Origin: Pseudomonadota bacterium
GTDB taxonomy: Bacteria > Pseudomonadota > Alphaproteobacteria > Acetobacterales > Acetobacteraceae
Reading direction: 5' to 3'
Length of the DNA stretch: 7,487 bases
Assembly: GCA_021784255.1 (NCBI GenBank)
Contig: JAJXSZ010000149.1
Coordinates: 1-7,487, forward strand
This document shows, piece after piece, positions 1-7,487 of the stretch (its first letter is position 1; every line of letters starts with the position of its first letter). Both the position numbers and the translations under genes were made by a program. Under the pieces are notes generated by a model. The model was not told the origin of the DNA. It searched no databases and saw only the letters and a program-made list of their open reading frames with translations.

Positions 1-150
1 CATCACCGCGACGCCGCTGCCGGCGAGGCTTGCCGCCGCCACCAGCGCGGCCGGCCAGGCCGCGACCCAGCCGCCGGCGGCCAGCACCAGCACGCACAGC
101 ACCGGCGCGGCCGCGAGGGCGAGGGCCAGGTACAGGCGGCGGGCCATCAT
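1..150 (-). CDS. N-terminus of an inner-membrane protein (partial, runs off left edge)
   Basis: Only the first 50 codons are in the window. The reading frame starts with two consecutive ATGs (150-148 and 147-145) and stays open to base 1. The peptide begins MMARRLYLAL and then is almost entirely hydrophobic. It looks like two membrane segments, roughly residues 6-24 and 31-50, separated by a Gly/Trp turn (AAGGWVAAW), with the two arginines before the first segment suggesting a cytoplasmic N-terminus. It lies 40 bp downstream of the PBP-activator gene on the same strand, so co-transcription is likely. I see no strong Shine-Dalgarno sequence directly before the ATG pair; the nearest G-rich stretch is about 17 or more bases upstream, so the start is less certain than the frame. 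A short N-terminal membrane hairpin of this kind is common in sensor histidine kinases, but nothing visible proves that identity. Confidence 0.55.
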   Translation of the reverse strand, partial: MMARRLYLALALAAAPVLCVLVLAAGGWVAAWPAALVAAASLAGSGVAVM

Positions 151-190
151 CGTCGCATGGACCGCAACCCCGCCTTCCCCCGCGAGGCGG

Positions 191-1459
191 TCAGATCGCC
201 GCCCCCGCGACCGAACGCGGCGCCGGCGAGGCGACGGTGTCCGCGCCGCCCTGCACCACGTTGAACACCGCGAGCGCCCGGCGGACGCTGCCGTCCGCCA
301 TCAGCTCGAAGACGCCGTCCGCGCCGGCGAAGCCGCCGCCGCGTTCGAGCGAGGCGCGCGAGAAGCCGCCCTCGCCCGCGACCACCCGGGCCACGGAGGC
401 CGCATCGTAGGCGATGTCGGCGATCGCCGGCGGGGCCGGCTCGCCGGCGGCGGCGGCGCGGCTGGCGAAATCGGCGCGGTCCGCGGGGTCCGGCGCTGCG
501 TACCAGGCGCCGCCGATGCGGGCCCCGGCGCGCAGCCGCGGGTCCGCCCAGAGCGAGGGGCCCATCACGCGCACGATCGTCGTGTCGAGATCGTAATAGG
601 GCAGCAGGGTCCCGATCTCCACCAGCGTATCGCCGGTATCGGCGAGCAGCAGCGCGTCGATCGGCGGCGGCGGGATATGCGCGCGCCGCAGCGCCTGTAC
701 CCGCTGGTACCAACCCTTCGGCCGCTGCGCGCGCAGGGCGCGGATCTGCGCCTCGATCGGCCCGCGACGGCCGGCATAGTCCGAGAGCTCACGCACCTGC
801 GCCGCGAGCCCGTCCATCGACGGCGCATCCGTGCGGATATCCGGCGTGCCGAGCCCGGCGGCCTGGCAGGCGGCGGCGAGCGCCGCGCCCATCGCCTGAC
901 CGAAGGCGCTGTCCGGCAGCAGGGCGGCGAAGCGCTGGCGCCCCTCCGCCTTCGCCGCCGCGACGAGGCGGAACACCTGCTGGCGCGGCGTGATACCGAG
1001 CGTCCAGACGCCCGGCCTGGCAACTGCGGGATCGTTGGTGAAGGCGAGCATGCCGACCCCGGCCGACTGCGCCGGTCCGGCGGCAGCGGCGGTCTCGCCG
1101 GCGGTGAGCGGGCCGAGGATCAGCCCCGCGCCGGAACCGATCGCCGCCTGCGCCGCCGCGGCCGCCCCCTGCGGCGTGCCGCCGGTGTCGCGCACCTCGA
1201 GCCCCGGCGAGCCGGGAACGGAGAGGGCGAGCTTCGCCGCCGCTTCCAGCGCCGGGCCCAGGGCTGCGTTGGGACCGGAGAGTGGCGCCAGCAGCGCCAC
1301 GCCGCGCCCGCTCGGCGCGCGCGTGCTCGGCGGTCCCGCCCCCGGCGCGAGCGACAGCGCCAGCCCGCCCTGGCTGGCGGTCCCACCAAAGCCGCTTTCG
1401 GCGGTGCACCCAGCGAGTGCTACGCTCGCGGTGAGGAGCATGTATGTCCGACGACGCAT
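191..1459 (-). CDS. LpoA/YraM-like penicillin-binding protein activator lipoprotein (periplasmic-binding-protein fold)
   Basis: The 422-aa product is a predicted lipoprotein. It has a basic N-terminus (MRRRTY), a hydrophobic core and a lipobox LAGC with the lipidated cysteine at residue 18. After a low-complexity linker (about 19-50) comes a type-1 periplasmic-binding fold: VALLAPLSGPNAALG (54-68), DTGGTPQGAAAAAQ (91-104), LILGPLTAGE (113-122), then MLAFTNDPAVARPG (137-150) and LGITPRQQ (154-161). These match the alphaproteobacterial 'penicillin-binding protein activator' proteins, which resemble the C-terminal domain of E. coli LpoA; that domain belongs to the Leu/Ile/Val-binding superfamily. 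The likely role is in the periplasm, assisting a class A PBP in peptidoglycan synthesis, but this is inferred by family and a small-ligand role cannot be excluded. The ATG at 1459 is chosen because AGGGGTGGA lies 5 bases upstream. The alternative ATG at 1441 (residue 7) would shorten the signal peptide. The gene is divergent from rsmI and overlaps its start. Confidence 0.85.
   Translation of the reverse strand: MRRRTYMLLTASVALAGCTAESGFGGTASQGGLALSLAPGAGPPSTRAPSGRGVALLAPLSGPNAALGPALEAAAKLALSVPGSPGLEVRDTGGTPQGAAAAAQAAIGSGAGLILGPLTAGETAAAAGPAQSAGVGMLAFTNDPAVARPGVWTLGITPRQQVFRLVAAAKAEGRQRFAALLPDSAFGQAMGAALAAACQAAGLGTPDIRTDAPSMDGLAAQVRELSDYAGRRGPIEAQIRALRAQRPKGWYQRVQALRRAHIPPPPIDALLLADTGDTLVEIGTLLPYYDLDTTIVRVMGPSLWADPRLRAGARIGGAWYAAPDPADRADFASRAAAAGEPAPPAIADIAYDAASVARVVAGEGGFSRASLERGGGFAGADGVFELMADGSVRRALAVFNVVQGGADTVASPAPRSVAGAAI
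1432..1438 (+). promoter_or_regulatory. Ribosome binding site of rsmI
   Basis: TGAGGAG ends 5 bases before the ATG at 1444. It fixes the rsmI start there, because the nearby ATG at 1440 is in another frame and only one base from the motif. The site lies within the signal-peptide codons of the opposite-strand lipoprotein gene. Confidence 0.6.
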
Positions 1460-2337
1460 CGGGATCCACCCCTGATTCGGCCTCTTCCGCGGAACTTGTG
1501 CTGGTTTCCGTGCCCATCGGCAACCTCGGTGATATGACGCCGCGGGCGCGCGAGGCGCTGGCGGCGGCCGATCTCGTGCTGTGCGAGGATTCCCGCGTCA
1601 CGCGACGCCTGCTGACGGCACTGGGCATCGCCGCCCGCCTGCAGCCGCTGCACGACCACAACGAGGCGCGGGAGGTGGAGGGGCTGCTCGCCCGCCTTGC
1701 CGCCGGCGAGTGCCTGGCGCTGGTCTCGGATGCCGGCACGCCGCTGCTGTCGGACCCCGGCTTTCGCCTGGTGCGCGCGGCGATCGCCGCCGGCGTCCGC
1801 GTGACCGCGATGCCCGGCGCCAACGCGGCGCTGATGGCCCTCACGCTGTCCGGCCTGCCGCCGCATCCATACGTTTTCCTCGGCTTCCTGCCACCGCGCG
1901 CCGCCGCCCGCCGCGCCGCCTTCGCCGATGTCAGGCGCTGGGAGGCCGCCGGCCTCGCCGCGACGCTGATCTGGCACGAGGCGCCGCACCGGCTGGCGGA
2001 GGCCCTCGACGATGCCGCCGCGGTGCTCGGCGCGCGCGAGGCGGCGGTCGCGCGCGAACTCACCAAGCATTTCGAGGAGGTCCGCCGCGGCCCGCTGCCC
2101 GGGCTCGCGGCGCATTACGCGGCGCACGCCGCGCGCGGGGAAATCACGCTCGTCGTCGCCGGCGCCCTGCCGCAGGCGCCGCTGGCCGAGGATCTCGATG
2201 CGCTGCTGCAGGCGGCCCTGGCCGAGACCTCGCTCAAGGAGGCGGTGGCGCGCGTCGCCGCTGCGACCGGCCGCCCGCGGCGCGAAGTCTACGCTCGGGC
2301 GCTGCGGGCTTCCCAGGCTCGGCGCGGCGAGGAATGA
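1444..2337 (+). CDS. rsmI: 16S rRNA (cytidine(1402)-2'-O)-methyltransferase RsmI
   Basis: The 297-aa protein matches RsmI (YraL), a cytoplasmic SAM-dependent enzyme of the tetrapyrrole-methylase fold. It 2'-O-methylates C1402 in the decoding centre of 16S rRNA. Signature stretches in order: VPIGNLGDMTPRA (23-35), CEDSR (47-51), LHDHNE (69-74), the glycine-rich SDAGTPLLSDPG (95-106), PGANA (124-128), GFLP (147-150), HEAPHR (178-183), ARELTK (203-208) and GEITLVV (232-238). The C-terminal part (about 250-297) matches the small helical tail of the family, and the length is normal (E. coli 286 aa). The first 16 residues are a Ser/Asp-rich extension with no family counterpart. ATG 1444 has a good ribosome binding site. 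It is the first gene of a plus-strand run; the next gene starts 23 bp after its stop. Identification is firm. Confidence 0.95.
   Translation: MSDDASGSTPDSASSAELVLVSVPIGNLGDMTPRAREALAAADLVLCEDSRVTRRLLTALGIAARLQPLHDHNEAREVEGLLARLAAGECLALVSDAGTPLLSDPGFRLVRAAIAAGVRVTAMPGANAALMALTLSGLPPHPYVFLGFLPPRAAARRAAFADVRRWEAAGLAATLIWHEAPHRLAEALDDAAAVLGAREAAVARELTKHFEEVRRGPLPGLAAHYAAHAARGEITLVVAGALPQAPLAEDLDALLQAALAETSLKEAVARVAAATGRPRREVYARALRASQARRGEE
1465..1473 (-). promoter_or_regulatory. Ribosome binding site of the PBP-activator gene
   Basis: On the minus strand AGGGGTGGA ends 5 bases before the ATG at 1459. It supports this start over the in-frame ATG at 1441, and it lies inside the first codons of the divergent rsmI. 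Confidence 0.55.
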
Positions 2338-2347
2338 TGGCCCGTCG

Positions 2348-2354
2348 AAAGGAA
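2348..2354 (+). promoter_or_regulatory. Ribosome binding site deciding the M20 hydrolase start
   Basis: AAAGGAA ends 6 bases before ATG 2361. The upstream in-frame ATGs at 2334 and 2337 have only a GAGGA that abuts or nearly abuts them, so 2361 is preferred. If 2334 were used, the gene would overlap the rsmI stop by 4 bp (ATGA). Confidence 0.6.
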
Positions 2355-2360
2355 CCCCAC

Positions 2361-3781
2361 ATGCAGAACACCGATCCGGTCTGGGATCTCGTCGAGGCCA
2401 AGCGCGCCGACTACACCAGGCTCTCCGACCAGGTCTGGGACACCCCGGAGCTGAACTTCCTCGAGCAGCGCTCCCTCGCCGCGCATGTCGCGCAGCTCGA
2501 GCACGAGGGGTTCCGCGTCCAGACCGGCGTGGCCGGCATCCCGACCGCCGTCGTGGGCGAGGCCGGCGCGGGCGGGCCGGTGATCGCGATCCTCGGCGAA
2601 TACGACGCGCTGCCCGGGCTGTCGCAGGCGGCCGGGGTCGCCGAGCACCGGCCGCTGTCCGAGGGCGGCGCCGGCCATGGCTGCGGCCACAACCTGCTGG
2701 GCGCCGGCGCGATGCTCGCCGCCGCCGCGGTGAAGGACTGGATGGCACGGAACGGCGTCGCCGGGCGGGTGCGCTATTACGGCTGCCCCGCCGAGGAAGG
2801 CGGCGCCGCGAAGACCTTCATGGTGCGCGACGGCGTGTTCGACGACGTCGACATCGCCATCTCCTGGCATCCCGCGCCGCTCGCCGGCGTCAACCCGGCG
2901 ATCTCGCTGGCGGTGATGCAGGTCGATTTCACCTTCGAGGGCCGCGCCAGCCACGCCGCCGCCAGCCCGCATCTCGGCCGTTCCGCGCTCGATGCCGCCG
3001 AGCTGATGAGCGTGGGCGTGAACTACCTGCGCGAGCACATGCCCGCCGACGCGCGCATCCATTCCGCCTATCTCGACGCCGGCGGCATCGCCCCCAACGT
3101 GGTGCAGGCGAAGACGGTCCTCCGCTACCTCGTGCGCGCGGCGGAACTGCCGGAGCTGTTCGCCCTCACCGACCGTGTGGTGAAGATCGCCGAGGGGGCC
3201 GCGCTGATGACCGAAACGACGATGCGCCACCACGTCGTCAGCGCGATGTCGAACCTGCTCGGCAACGGGCCGCTGGAGGAGACGATGTACGCCGCCTTCC
3301 AGCGCCTCGGCCCGCCGCCCTTCACCAGGGAGGACGAGGTCTTCGCCGAGCGGATCCGCGCGACCGTGCGCGAGGACGACATCGTTGCCGCTTTCCGTCG
3401 TTTCGGCGTCAAACCGGACAAGGCGATGCCGCTCTGCCGCATCATCGTCCCGCTCGACGCCGTGGGCGAGAAGATGGTGGGCTCGACCGATGTCGGCGAC
3501 GTCTCCTGGGCGGTGCCGACGGTGCAGGCGCGCGGCGCCACCTACGCGATCGGCACCGCCGGCCACTCCTGGCAGCTTACCGCGCAGGGCAAGACGCCGG
3601 CGGCGCACACCGGCATGGTGCATACGGCGAAGGCGATGGCCTCGACCGCCGTCGAGGTGCTGAAGGACGAGGCACTGCTGGCGCGCGCCCGCGCGGACCA
3701 CCAGGCGCGGCTGGCCGCGACCCCGTATCGCTGCCCGTTGCCCGCCGGCGTCGAGCCGCCCTTTGCCATGTCCGTGGGTGG

Positions 3782-3785
<4 letters not shown>
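2361..3785 (+). CDS. M20-family metallo-amidohydrolase, AbgB-like
   Basis: The 474-aa protein resembles E. coli AbgB (p-aminobenzoyl-glutamate hydrolase subunit B) along its whole length, and AbgB is about the same size. Opening match: LGEYDALPGLSQAAG (78-92). Probable metal ligands and catalytic residues are visible: GHGCGHN (105-111, C108 and H110), GCPAEEGG (141-148, E145/E146), SWHP (H170) and AGHSWQL (H402). The dimerisation-domain motif RASHAAASPHLGRSALDA (195-212) and STDVGDVSW (375-383) are also present. Members cleave N-acyl or aminobenzoyl amino-acid amide bonds with a bound divalent metal; the substrate here is unknown. No signal peptide is visible, so it should be cytoplasmic. E. 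coli AbgB works with a paralogue, AbgA, which is not in this window. The stop codon overlaps the ATG of the ABC ATPase (ATGA), suggesting coupled translation. The family call is strong; true p-aminobenzoyl-glutamate hydrolysis is only one possibility beside other aminoacylase-type activities. Confidence 0.9.
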
Positions 3786-4530
<745 letters not shown>

Positions 4531-4534
<4 letters not shown>

Positions 4535-6063
4535 CGACGGCCTCGCCCCCCGCCCCGCGCCCCGCCCCGCGCCCCGCCCCGCCCACGGCCACGCTCGGCT
4601 TCCTGCTGCGCCACGAATTGCGGCTGGCCTGGCGGCGCGGCGGCCTGGCCCGGCTCGGCATCTCCTTCCCGCTCGCCGTGCTCGGGCTCGTGGTGCTTCT
4701 GCACCTCATGGCGTTCGGTTTCGTGGCCGGCGTGCGCGTGCTGCACTGGACCCACGCAGACTTCGTCGCCGCGGCCAGCGTCGGCCTCGTCTACGTGACG
4801 GGGCTGATCCTGATGCAGGCGATGCGCCAATCCATGGACGTGCTCTACGAAGGGCGCGATCTTGCCTGGCTCGCCACCGCACCATTGCCTTTGCGGACCA
4901 TTCTGCGCGCGCGCATGGCGGCGATCGCGCTCAACGCCGGCTGGCTGTGGCTGGTGCTCGCCGGCACGATCGCGAACGCGCTCGCCGTCCTGGTCACGCC
5001 GGCGGCGCTGGCGATCTATCCGCTGGTGGCCTGTCTCGCGCTCTTCGCGGCGGCGATGTCGGTCTCGCTCGTGGTGCTGCTGCGCGATCTCGTCGGCCTG
5101 CGCACCATGCGCTCGCTGGTGATGCTGTTCTCGATGCTGGCCGGCGGCTCGGTGTTCGTCGGCAGCCAGGTGAACTCCGTCCTCTCCGCGCCGGAGCGCG
5201 CTGCGTTGTGGCGGGCGCTGCATCCGCAGGCCGCCGGCCCGCTCGCCCTGCTCTGGTGGCCGCCTCGCGCGGCGATGGGCGCGGTGGTGCCGCTGCTGAG
5301 CTGTATCGCCGCCGCCGTCCTTGTCGCGGGCCTTGCCGCCGCCTGGGTCGAGCGGCGTTTCGCGCGCGGCGGCTTTGACAATATCGCCCGTCGCACGGTG
5401 CGCCGCGCGACCTCGGCGCCGTCGTTCCGCGCCGGCTCCTGGCGTGTGCTGCTGACCAAGGAGTGGCGCCTCGTCTGGCGCACGCCGGGGCTCGTCGGCC
5501 GGGCGCTCTACCAGGGCGTCTACCTGCTGCCGGTGGTGATCGCCGCCTGGCGCAGCGGTACGGTCGTGGTCGCGCCGGTGCTCGCGGCAACCCCCGTTTT
5601 CATCGGCTCGGAGCTGGCGCGCCTGTTCATGGTGACGGCGATGGCCGGCGACCAGGCGCCGGCGCTCGCGGCCAGCGCCCCGGTGCCGCGCCGGCGGGTG
5701 CGCGGGAGCAAATTCGTCGCCACCGCCGCCGGTGCCGCGACGCTGGCGCTGCCGATGGCACTGGCGATCGGCCTGTGGCGGCCGGCAACGCTGCCGGCGA
5801 TGCTCGTGGGCATGGCGGTCGCGGGCTTCGGCGCGCTGCTGATCGGCGAGGCGAGCGCGACGCCCGATCGCGTGATCGATCTCGGCAACCGGCCGGGCGA
5901 GATGTTCCGCGGCGCCGTTCTGGGTCCGGTCGTGGGGATGGCCTGGGCGGTGAGCACCTGGTTGGCGATGCAGGGCCGCCCGATCGGGCTCGCCAGCGCT
6001 GGCGTGGCGATCCTGCTCAGCCTGATCGCGATCCGGCGCCAGAGCAACCTCCGATCGGTCTGA
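4531..6063 (+). CDS. ABC-2-type permease, two-fold internally repeated
   Basis: The 510-aa polytopic membrane protein starts at GTG 4531, overlapping the ATPase stop by 4 bp (GTGA); GAGG at 4519-4522 can serve as ribosome binding site. The N-terminus is a Pro/Ala/Arg tail (residues 5-18). Hydrophobic segments lie at about 43-65, 80-97, 135-155, 158-184, 192-211, 250-272, 327-340, 345-358, 397-414, 421-439, 463-480 and 484-501. Two pieces recur. HELRLAWRRGGL (28-39) is mirrored by KEWRLVWRTPGL (310-321). ATAPLPLRTILRARMAA (115-131) is mirrored by ASAPVPRRRVRGSKFVA (381-397). This suggests two ABC-2 half-units fused in tandem, about twice the usual 240-260 aa. With the preceding ATPase it should form an inner-membrane exporter. 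The substrate cannot be read from the sequence. No close named homologue is recognised; the class call rests on topology, the dibasic cytoplasmic loops and pairing with the ATPase. Confidence 0.82.
4548..4584 (+). repeat. 12-bp in-frame tandem repeat at the permease 5' end
   Basis: The unit CCCCGCCCCGCG occurs as two full copies (4548-4559, 4560-4571) followed by a third (4572-4584) that ends CCC instead of CG. It encodes the Pro/Ala/Arg tail near residues 7-18. Because 12 is a multiple of three, copy changes would lengthen or shorten the tail without a frameshift. Confidence 0.8.
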
Positions 6064-6077
6064 GCCTTTCCCGCTCA
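6061..6077 (+). terminator. Weak stem-loop at the permease stop codon
   Basis: TGAGC (6061-6065) and GCTCA (6073-6077) are perfect 5-bp complements around a 7-base loop that starts inside the stop codon. No T-tract follows (the next bases are GGCAAACC), so a classical intrinsic terminator is not supported. It could be a weak end signal for the operon or chance in GC-rich DNA. Confidence 0.2.
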
Positions 6078-6102
6078 GGCAAACCGGCGGTCAGTTGCCC
6101 TG

Positions 6103-6130
6103 GATTCCAAGTTTCCGATTCCAAGTTTCC
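6103..6130. repeat. Perfect 14-bp tandem duplication in the convergent intergenic region
   Basis: GATTCCAAGTTTCC occurs twice with no gap (6103-6116, 6117-6130). It is clearly richer in A/T than its surroundings. No function is recognised. Confidence 0.9.
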
Positions 6131-6146
6131 TGGATCAAGATCCGGG
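6129..6146. other. Dyad symmetry between convergent genes (possible shared terminator)
   Basis: CCTGGAT (6129-6135) pairs with ATCCGGG (6140-6146) around a CAAG loop, with one T-G wobble. It lies between the 3' ends of the permease and hemW, where a bidirectional terminator would be expected. No T-tract is present on either side, so the role is a guess. The wording, with GATCCGGG and a CAAG centre, is reminiscent of intergenic palindromic repeats scattered through some alphaproteobacterial genomes. Confidence 0.3.
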
Positions 6147-6165
6147 CCGGGCAAGATCCGGGCCG
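6136..6165. repeat. Second 14-bp direct repeat pair, 2-bp gap
   Basis: CAAGATCCGGGCCG occurs at 6136-6149 and again at 6152-6165, separated by GG, giving a 16-bp period. It begins 5 bases after the preceding tandem duplication, so two different repeat pairs sit side by side in about 63 bp. Confidence 0.88.
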
Positions 6166-6278
6166 TCTCGGTCGCACCGGCGGATGCCGATCGGCGGTCG
6201 GTCGTTCTGCAGCCGACACGGTCCCGGCAAGCACATCCGGCGCGATGATCCCGTCCCGTCGGATCGGGCGCCCCTGGC

Positions 6279-7433
6279 TCATCGCACGATCGCCGCGAGC
6301 AGGGCGTCGAGCCGCCTTCGCCCGCTCGGCGTCGCGCGCAGCCTCGTATCGAAGACGACATAGCCTTCCTCGATCGCGGCGCGCAGCATGGCCGTCTCGA
6401 GGGCGTCGGCGAGATCGACGCCGGTGCGCGCGGCAAAGCGCGCGGGCTCGATCCCCTCGGCCAGCCGCAGCCCCATCAGCAGCGCCTCGCGCGCCCGCTC
6501 CTGCGGCGCCACCGGGTCCTCCGCCGTCGTGCCGTGGCCCTGGTCTTCCACCAGCGCCGCCCAGGATTCCGGCGCGCGGTGCCGCCGGGTCGCCAGCAGC
6601 GCCGTCCCGAGGGAGACGCGCCCATGCGCGCCCGGACCGATCCCCGCGTAGTCGCCGTAGCGCCAGTAGGCGAGGTTGTGCCGGCTTTCCGCGCCCGGCC
6701 GCGCGTGGTTGGAGATTTCGTAGGCCGCCATGCCGCGGCGTACCGTTTCCTCGGCCGTCGCGTCGTAGATCGCCGCCGCGGTGTCCTCGTCCAGCTCGAC
6801 CAGCTCGCCGCGGCGGTGCATCGCCGCGAACGCCGTCCCCGGTTCGATGGTGAGCTGGTAGAGGGAGAGGTGGTCGTTCGCGAGCGCCAGCGCCGCGCGC
6901 AGTTCCATGCGCCAGGATGCGACGGTCTGGCCCGGCCGCGCGGTGATCAGGTCGAAGGAGAGGCGCGGGAAGATCGCGCGCGCCAGCGCCAGCGCCGCCC
7001 GCGCCTCGCCGGCGTCGTGCCGGCGGCCGAGGAAGCGCAGCACGGCCTCGTCGAGGCTCTGCACGCCGAGGGAGACGCGGTTGACCCCGGCGTCGCGGAA
7101 CGCGCGCAGCCGGCCGGCCTCCACGCTGGTCGGGTTCGCCTCCAGGGTGATCTCGCAATCCGCCGCCATCTCGAAATGGCGCCGCGCGTCGGCGATCAGG
7201 GCGGCGACCGTCTCCGGCGCCATCAGGCTCGGCGTGCCGCCGCCGAAGAAGATCGAGCCCAGCGGGCGGCGGCCGAGCCGCGCTGCCTCCCAGGCGAGTT
7301 CCGCGTGCAGGCAGGCGGCGAAGCGCGCCTGGTCGATGCGCTCGCGCACATGCGAGTTGAAGTCGCAATAGGGGCACTTGGCGAGACAGAACGGCCAGTG
7401 GATATAGAGGGCAAGGGGTTCCACACCCCGCAA
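6279..7433 (-). CDS. hemW: Radical-SAM heme chaperone HemW (HemN-like, oxygen-independent coproporphyrinogen oxidase family)
   Basis: The 384-aa protein has the normal HemW length and motifs. ALYIHWPFCLAKCPYCDFNSH (8-28) carries the 4Fe-4S/SAM cluster cysteines C16, C20 and C23 in CxxxCxxC. The residue two after the last cysteine is F25, as in HemW, where HemN has a further cysteine. Then follow GGGTPS (64-69), EANPTSVE (98-105), GVNRVSLGVQS (116-126) and FDLITARPGQT (160-170). The C-terminal HemN_C-type domain includes LLMGLRLAEGI and ends in GRRRLDALLAAI. HemW binds heme and is thought to deliver it to membrane hemoproteins rather than oxidise coproporphyrinogen, although such genes are often annotated as that oxidase. 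The preferred start is TTG 7433, with GGGGAG 8 bases upstream; GTG 7424 is the alternative. No in-frame stop occurs from there to the right edge, so a longer form cannot be excluded. It converges on the ABC permease across 215 bp. Confidence 0.93.
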   Translation of the reverse strand: MRGVEPLALYIHWPFCLAKCPYCDFNSHVRERIDQARFAACLHAELAWEAARLGRRPLGSIFFGGGTPSLMAPETVAALIADARRHFEMAADCEITLEANPTSVEAGRLRAFRDAGVNRVSLGVQSLDEAVLRFLGRRHDAGEARAALALARAIFPRLSFDLITARPGQTVASWRMELRAALALANDHLSLYQLTIEPGTAFAAMHRRGELVELDEDTAAAIYDATAEETVRRGMAAYEISNHARPGAESRHNLAYWRYGDYAGIGPGAHGRVSLGTALLATRRHRAPESWAALVEDQGHGTTAEDPVAPQERAREALLMGLRLAEGIEPARFAARTGVDLADALETAMLRAAIEEGYVVFDTRLRATPSGRRRLDALLAAIVR

Positions 7434-7441
7434 CGTAGTGG

Positions 7442-7447
7442 CTCCCC
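7442..7447 (-). promoter_or_regulatory. Ribosome binding site of hemW
   Basis: On the minus strand GGGGAG ends 8 bases before TTG 7433, supporting that non-ATG start. The rest of 7434-7487 shows no other recognisable feature. No minus-strand stop occurs in it in any frame, so an upstream gene could overlap hemW. Confidence 0.45.
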
Positions 7448-7487
7448 GCGGCGAACGTGAGGGGGGCGGCGCCCGGCGGTGGTTGGG

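Noticed and set aside
30..410. 126-codon plus-strand open frame across the left edge
   Set aside because: Pro/Arg/Ala-rich composition with no motif; it runs antisense to two better-supported minus-strand genes.
1380..1560. Sigma-70-like promoters for the divergent pair
   Set aside because: I looked for -35/-10 pairs on both strands. Only poor matches were found, such as TACGCT at 1421-1426 without a fitting -35 box, so no promoter is reported.
1581..2360. Upstream extension of the M20 frame through rsmI
   Set aside because: The translated extension is low-complexity Arg/Pro/Ala sequence overlapping rsmI. AbgB similarity begins only after 2361, where a ribosome binding site is present.
1420..3701. 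Very long minus-strand open frames (442 and 470 codons) opposite rsmI and the M20 hydrolase
   Set aside because: They are shadows of the high G+C genes: Arg/Gly/Ala/His-rich, without recognisable motifs, and fully explained by the plus-strand genes with clear family signatures.
6186..6195. 10-bp palindrome GCCGATCGGC between the convergent genes
   Set aside because: A single short palindrome of this composition is expected by chance in DNA this rich in G+C, and nothing around it forms a longer dyad or operator pair.

Overview
This window looks like the chromosome of a very G+C-rich alphaproteobacterium, possibly an Acetobacteraceae/Rhodospirillales-type organism. The basis is the strong G/C third-position bias in every gene, long antisense open frames, and a penicillin-binding-protein (PBP) activator lipoprotein divergent from rsmI, an arrangement I recall as common in Alphaproteobacteria. 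The taxonomic guess is inference. I see no RNA gene, CRISPR array, insertion sequence or phage gene.

Left part (1-1459, minus strand): the first 50 codons of an inner-membrane protein run off the left edge. Upstream of it, 40 bp away and probably in the same operon, is a 422-aa lipoprotein of the LpoA/YraM-like PBP activator family. Its start codon overlaps the start of the divergent rsmI by 16 bp.

Central part (1444-6063, plus strand): four tightly packed genes that look like one operon. They are rsmI (16S rRNA C1402 2'-O-methyltransferase), an AbgB-like M20 metallo-amidohydrolase, an ABC ATPase, and a 510-aa ABC-2-type permease. The last three are joined by 4-bp stop/start overlaps (ATGA, GTGA), so they are probably translationally coupled. 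The permease appears to be two homologous halves in tandem and starts with a 12-bp in-frame tandem repeat. The yraN and gshB genes I would expect after rsmI are absent here.

Right part (6064-7487): a 215-bp convergent intergenic region carries two neighbouring 14-bp direct-repeat pairs and a small dyad. It is followed on the minus strand by hemW (radical-SAM heme chaperone), which probably starts at TTG. The last 54 bp, upstream of hemW, hold its ribosome binding site and no other recognisable gene.

Most of the content is housekeeping: ribosome modification, envelope synthesis and heme delivery. The least ordinary part is the M20 hydrolase/ABC-2 exporter cassette appended to rsmI. Its substrate cannot be read from the sequence, and I do not see clear evidence of a wholly new system.
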